This document shows, piece by piece, positions 61,186 to 64,000 of a stretch of 64,000 nucleotides of DNA. Within the stretch, counting starts at the first letter, position 1; each line of letters opens with the position of its first letter. The position numbers and the translations under genes were made by a program. The DNA is from Craspedostauros australis (Eukaryota > Bacillariophyta > Bacillariophyceae > Mastogloiales > Achnanthaceae). The DNA is taken from contig JAMXDE010000065.1 of the NCBI GenBank assembly GCA_026770025.1, positions 1 to 64,000 of the forward strand. The letters are read 5' to 3'. Below the pieces are notes generated by a model. That model was not told where the DNA came from and searched no databases. It was given only the letters and a program-made list of their open reading frames with translations.

Positions 61186-63388
61186 ATGAGATCACCGACA
61201 TCTTGCATTCGCTTCCTCACCACGGCGGCCATCACGCTCCTGCTTGCCGTCGTATTGGCCGCAGCGGATCTGGAATCACCCACCAACAACAACGGCTACT
61301 CCTTTGATTGCTCGTTCCCCATCTTTGCCAAGAACAACCTCGATGACTGCAAACAGGATCTGGGAGACAAGGCCAGCTTCTATGAGAACTACATGCAGGG
61401 ATGCCGCGACAAGTTTGGAGACATCTGCGATACCAACGAAGCTGAACGGTTTCACATGAACAACCGTCAGCCGATTTCGATGAGGGTACGTGCGGGCACC
61501 CATGCGTGAATGTTGGTGTGAATCCTGCGGTTGAAAATGAATTTGGTTTGCGAACAGGCACTCACTATCTGCAATGCTCTTTGTCTCCGTCTCTCTCTCT
61601 CTTCCCTCAATCCATTCGTTTTGCTTCCAATGCACGCAGAACTTCACCGAAACTGGATTCGTCAAGATCCGCGCACCCGACAACGTTGTGGAACTGATTC
61701 GGAACTTTTGGGAGATCAACCAAAACAACCGCAAAGAAGAGGTGTGGTACACGGGAAACATTTACACCAACCATTGGGCGGTACCGACGGTAAGCGCATG
61801 CTTTGCCATTTACGATGCTGGACATTGGACTGTATGGGAAGGGGGTTGTCGATGACCGGCTGACTGACTGATTGATTACCTGTCGTCATCGACTGTTGTT
61901 CTCGCATGGCCTCACAAACTCAAAAATCTACTGATGTAAATCATTGCACCTATTCTGCTTGTGTGCACGTCTTAGGACTTTGTTGGTATCGAAGACGAAG
62001 AATTGGAGGGCGCCGGGCCCGAACTGGCCGATGCCATCTGGGACGCCGCCAAAACCACCATCGAGGAATGGACCGGCATGAAGCAACGTCCCTCCAGTGT
62101 CTATGGCGTGCGCGTGTACAACGAGGGTGCGGTGCTCAGTCCGCACTGCGACCGCATCCCACTCATCTCGTCGGCGATCGTCAATGTGGCGCAAGATGTG
62201 GATGAGGATTGGCCCATAGAGGTCTACGGTCATGATGGCAAGGCAGTCAACGTCACCATGGAGCCTGGTGACATGGTCTTGTACGAATCCGGTTCGATTA
62301 TTCATGGGGTGAGTGGAAACGAGTGGCTGTTGATGGCGGCTGTTTCACGATACTCTGCACATTGCGAACTATTGAGAATGCTGCGGATTGCTCAAGTCGT
62401 CATGCTGGGATACTCAAGCATACTCGTACGTGTGTGCTCGCAATATCGTGCCGTGCCGTCTCCTCGATTAAATGCTCACCATACCTCTGCACTGCTGCTT
62501 TTTCCAAACCGTTCCCATCGTCGCACAACGCCAAATTGCTAATGTGACAACATCGATCGTCTCCACGGTTGTTCGTAGAGACCATTCCCGTTGGTCGGCC
62601 GATATTATGCCAATATCTTCATTCACTTTGAGCCATACGGCTTCATGGATGGGCGGCGATTTGTCAACGATGAGGATCCGGACCTTCCACCATACGTCCA
62701 AGCGGGATCGCGATTGGCAGAGTATCAGCACGAGAACTTTCTGGATGTGAGTCACTATCATCGTTGTTAGTTGTGTTGGTGCTGTTGTTGATGTTATCAT
62801 CAGCATCCGGAATGGGGCTGCCAAGAAGAGCACTGTGAATTTGCTCTGCGATCCGATCTTGTGCATCGACTGCTCTGCTCCCAATCGCAGGATTGCGAAT
62901 GCCAGATGTCCACTCAATTGGTTTGTTCACTTTTGCATCGTCCAATCCCCGTTTATCGCGCACAGAACCAGGGATACAACGAAGCTGGCACGAGCGCCCA
63001 CACCGCCGCTGGTGATGGCGACTTGGAGAAGCTCCACGACATTGCGCGCAAGGATTCCACACATCTGCATTTCAAGGACAGCAACGGATGGCAACCGATC
63101 CATGAGGCCGCACGCGCTGGTGAGACTGACGCAGTCCAATTCCTTCTCGAGCACAATGCGAACGTAAACAGCCGCACGGACTTTGGTGAAGGACTCTCAC
63201 CCCTCTCGTTGGTGGTGAAGCATCATGGTTTGGGGCATGAGCTTGTGGAGATCCTGAAAAGCTTTGGAGCCGAGCTGCACTGGTGGAGTGACGAAGGAGA
63301 GGAGGAAGAAGACGAATACGACGATGAGGAGGAAGATGATGAAGACGACGAGGATGACGAAGACGATGAGGAGGAAGAGGAATTGTGA
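61186..63388 (+). CDS. Prolyl 4-hydroxylase-type 2OG-Fe(II) oxygenase fused to ankyrin repeats (5 exons)
   Basis: Exons 61186-61485, 61640-61789, 61976-62308, 62579-62746 and 62966-63388 all join in phase 0 with GT...AG introns of 154, 186, 270 and 219 bp, giving 457 aa. Residues 1-27 look like a signal peptide or anchor (FLTTAAITLLLAVVLAAADL). The oxygenase core has VYGVRVYNEGAVLSPHCDRI, with the iron-binding His-x-Asp. The distal His is in SGSIIHGRPFPLVGRYYANI (spanning exons 3-4), with a basic residue for 2-oxoglutarate downstream. Exon 5 encodes ankyrin-like repeats (GWQPIHEAARAGETDAVQFL) and a tail of about 35 mostly Asp/Glu residues. The enzyme would hydroxylate prolines on secretory-pathway proteins. 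The ankyrin and acidic part may bind substrate. Splice sites are consistent, but no transcript evidence is available. Confidence 0.88.
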
Positions 63389-64000
63389 GACTGACTTCGC
63401 ACTCATGCGCACTGTTCGGCGCAGCTCATCTCGGTCGTCCTTCACTTGATGCATTCCTGTCTCACGAGCACGACACCAACAACAAGCCTTAGAATCCATT
63501 CACTATCAACTAGACATTTCATGAATTGGGCGACGGACGAGATACGTGATTGGACCTGAGACTGTGCGCCCAGCTCGATTGATACATCCCGCCCTGTTGC
63601 GGCGCTACCAGGTGCATGATATTTCACGTGAATCCAACCTTCGATGGACAAGATGAGATCGCGCATGCCAAGATGAACGGAGGCAGCCAGCCAAAGTCAA
63701 TTTCTGATCAGGTGTTTGCATCGTTGACGCAATCTCCTGGTGATGGAAGAACAGGCATGCCGCGATCATCGCGATGATGATGGTTGCATCGACGAGGCAA
63801 TGAACAGCCATGAATCGATCGATCTTGTTGAAGGAGATCGGGTCGTTCCGGTTCATCACGGGAAACAACGAGAGCATCGAACCGCACCAGCGCTCCGACC
63901 GCGTCATCGGATTTGGCGTCTGGGTTCGTGCCTGTCTCATTTTCATGAAGCGCGCTTTGTGCACGGTGGTTGAGACTTTGCATTGATGCTGTACACTAAG
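63389..64000. other. 3' flank, no recognised gene
   Basis: Only a 119-codon minus-strand frame (63605-63964) without known motifs. Probably 3' UTR and intergenic DNA. Confidence 0.45.

Overview
This is a eukaryotic nuclear window that looks like diatom DNA. The evidence is an ankyrin-fused prolyl 4-hydroxylase gene with short GT-AG introns, a secreted-looking cysteine-rich repeat protein with Ser/Lys runs of a kind seen in diatoms, and Ty1/copia and Ty3/gypsy elements of a diatom-like type. About four fifths of the window is transposon-derived. Only the last 6 kb looks like ordinary gene space. Species cannot be named from the sequence alone.

Layout. 1-1576: no recognisable gene. 1577-17022: a Ty1/copia element (called B, plus strand) whose 5' LTR is split by a second, inverted copia element (called A, 1776-9193, 6-bp target duplication). 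17028-18473: a reading frame running into a 14-bp minisatellite that is open in several frames on both strands. 19134-23111: one long intact ORF (1,325 aa) with zinc-binding clusters and a DDE-like core, the best candidate for a little-described transposase-derived gene. 23112-26778: gene-poor DNA with an 18-bp hairpin and a decayed Harbinger-like fragment. 26779-35804: two 4.5-kb tandem units, each holding a tyrosine-recombinase fragment, a B-family LTR, a partial LTR, an internally deleted copia remnant and a 3' LTR. 35805-38859: a decayed copia of another lineage (D).

38860-53490 is a single inverted B-family LTR broken apart by two later insertions. One is a Ty3/gypsy element (38872-44147, 5-bp duplication AAGTC, nearly identical LTRs, but lacking the reverse-transcriptase catalytic centre). 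The other is an 8.5-kb LINE (44477-52987, 14-bp duplication) with an intact 1,481-aa RT/RNase H ORF, an APE-type endonuclease and a broken ORF1. 54255-55680 holds a broken coiled-coil Gag-like ORF. 56047-57523 is a foldback-like palindromic repeat region, followed by a 165-bp tandem duplication. 58641-60299 encodes the cysteine-rich repeat protein. 61186-63388 is a five-exon prolyl 4-hydroxylase/ankyrin gene.

The order of events can be read from the nesting: D is older than the B-family LTR inserted in it, which is older than the gypsy and LINE insertions. Likewise B is older than A. Two copia families share a 12-bp palindrome directly after the 5' LTR and an extra protein region between the Gag zinc knuckles and the protease. 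Several breaks look like single-base indels, so assembly error must be kept in mind.
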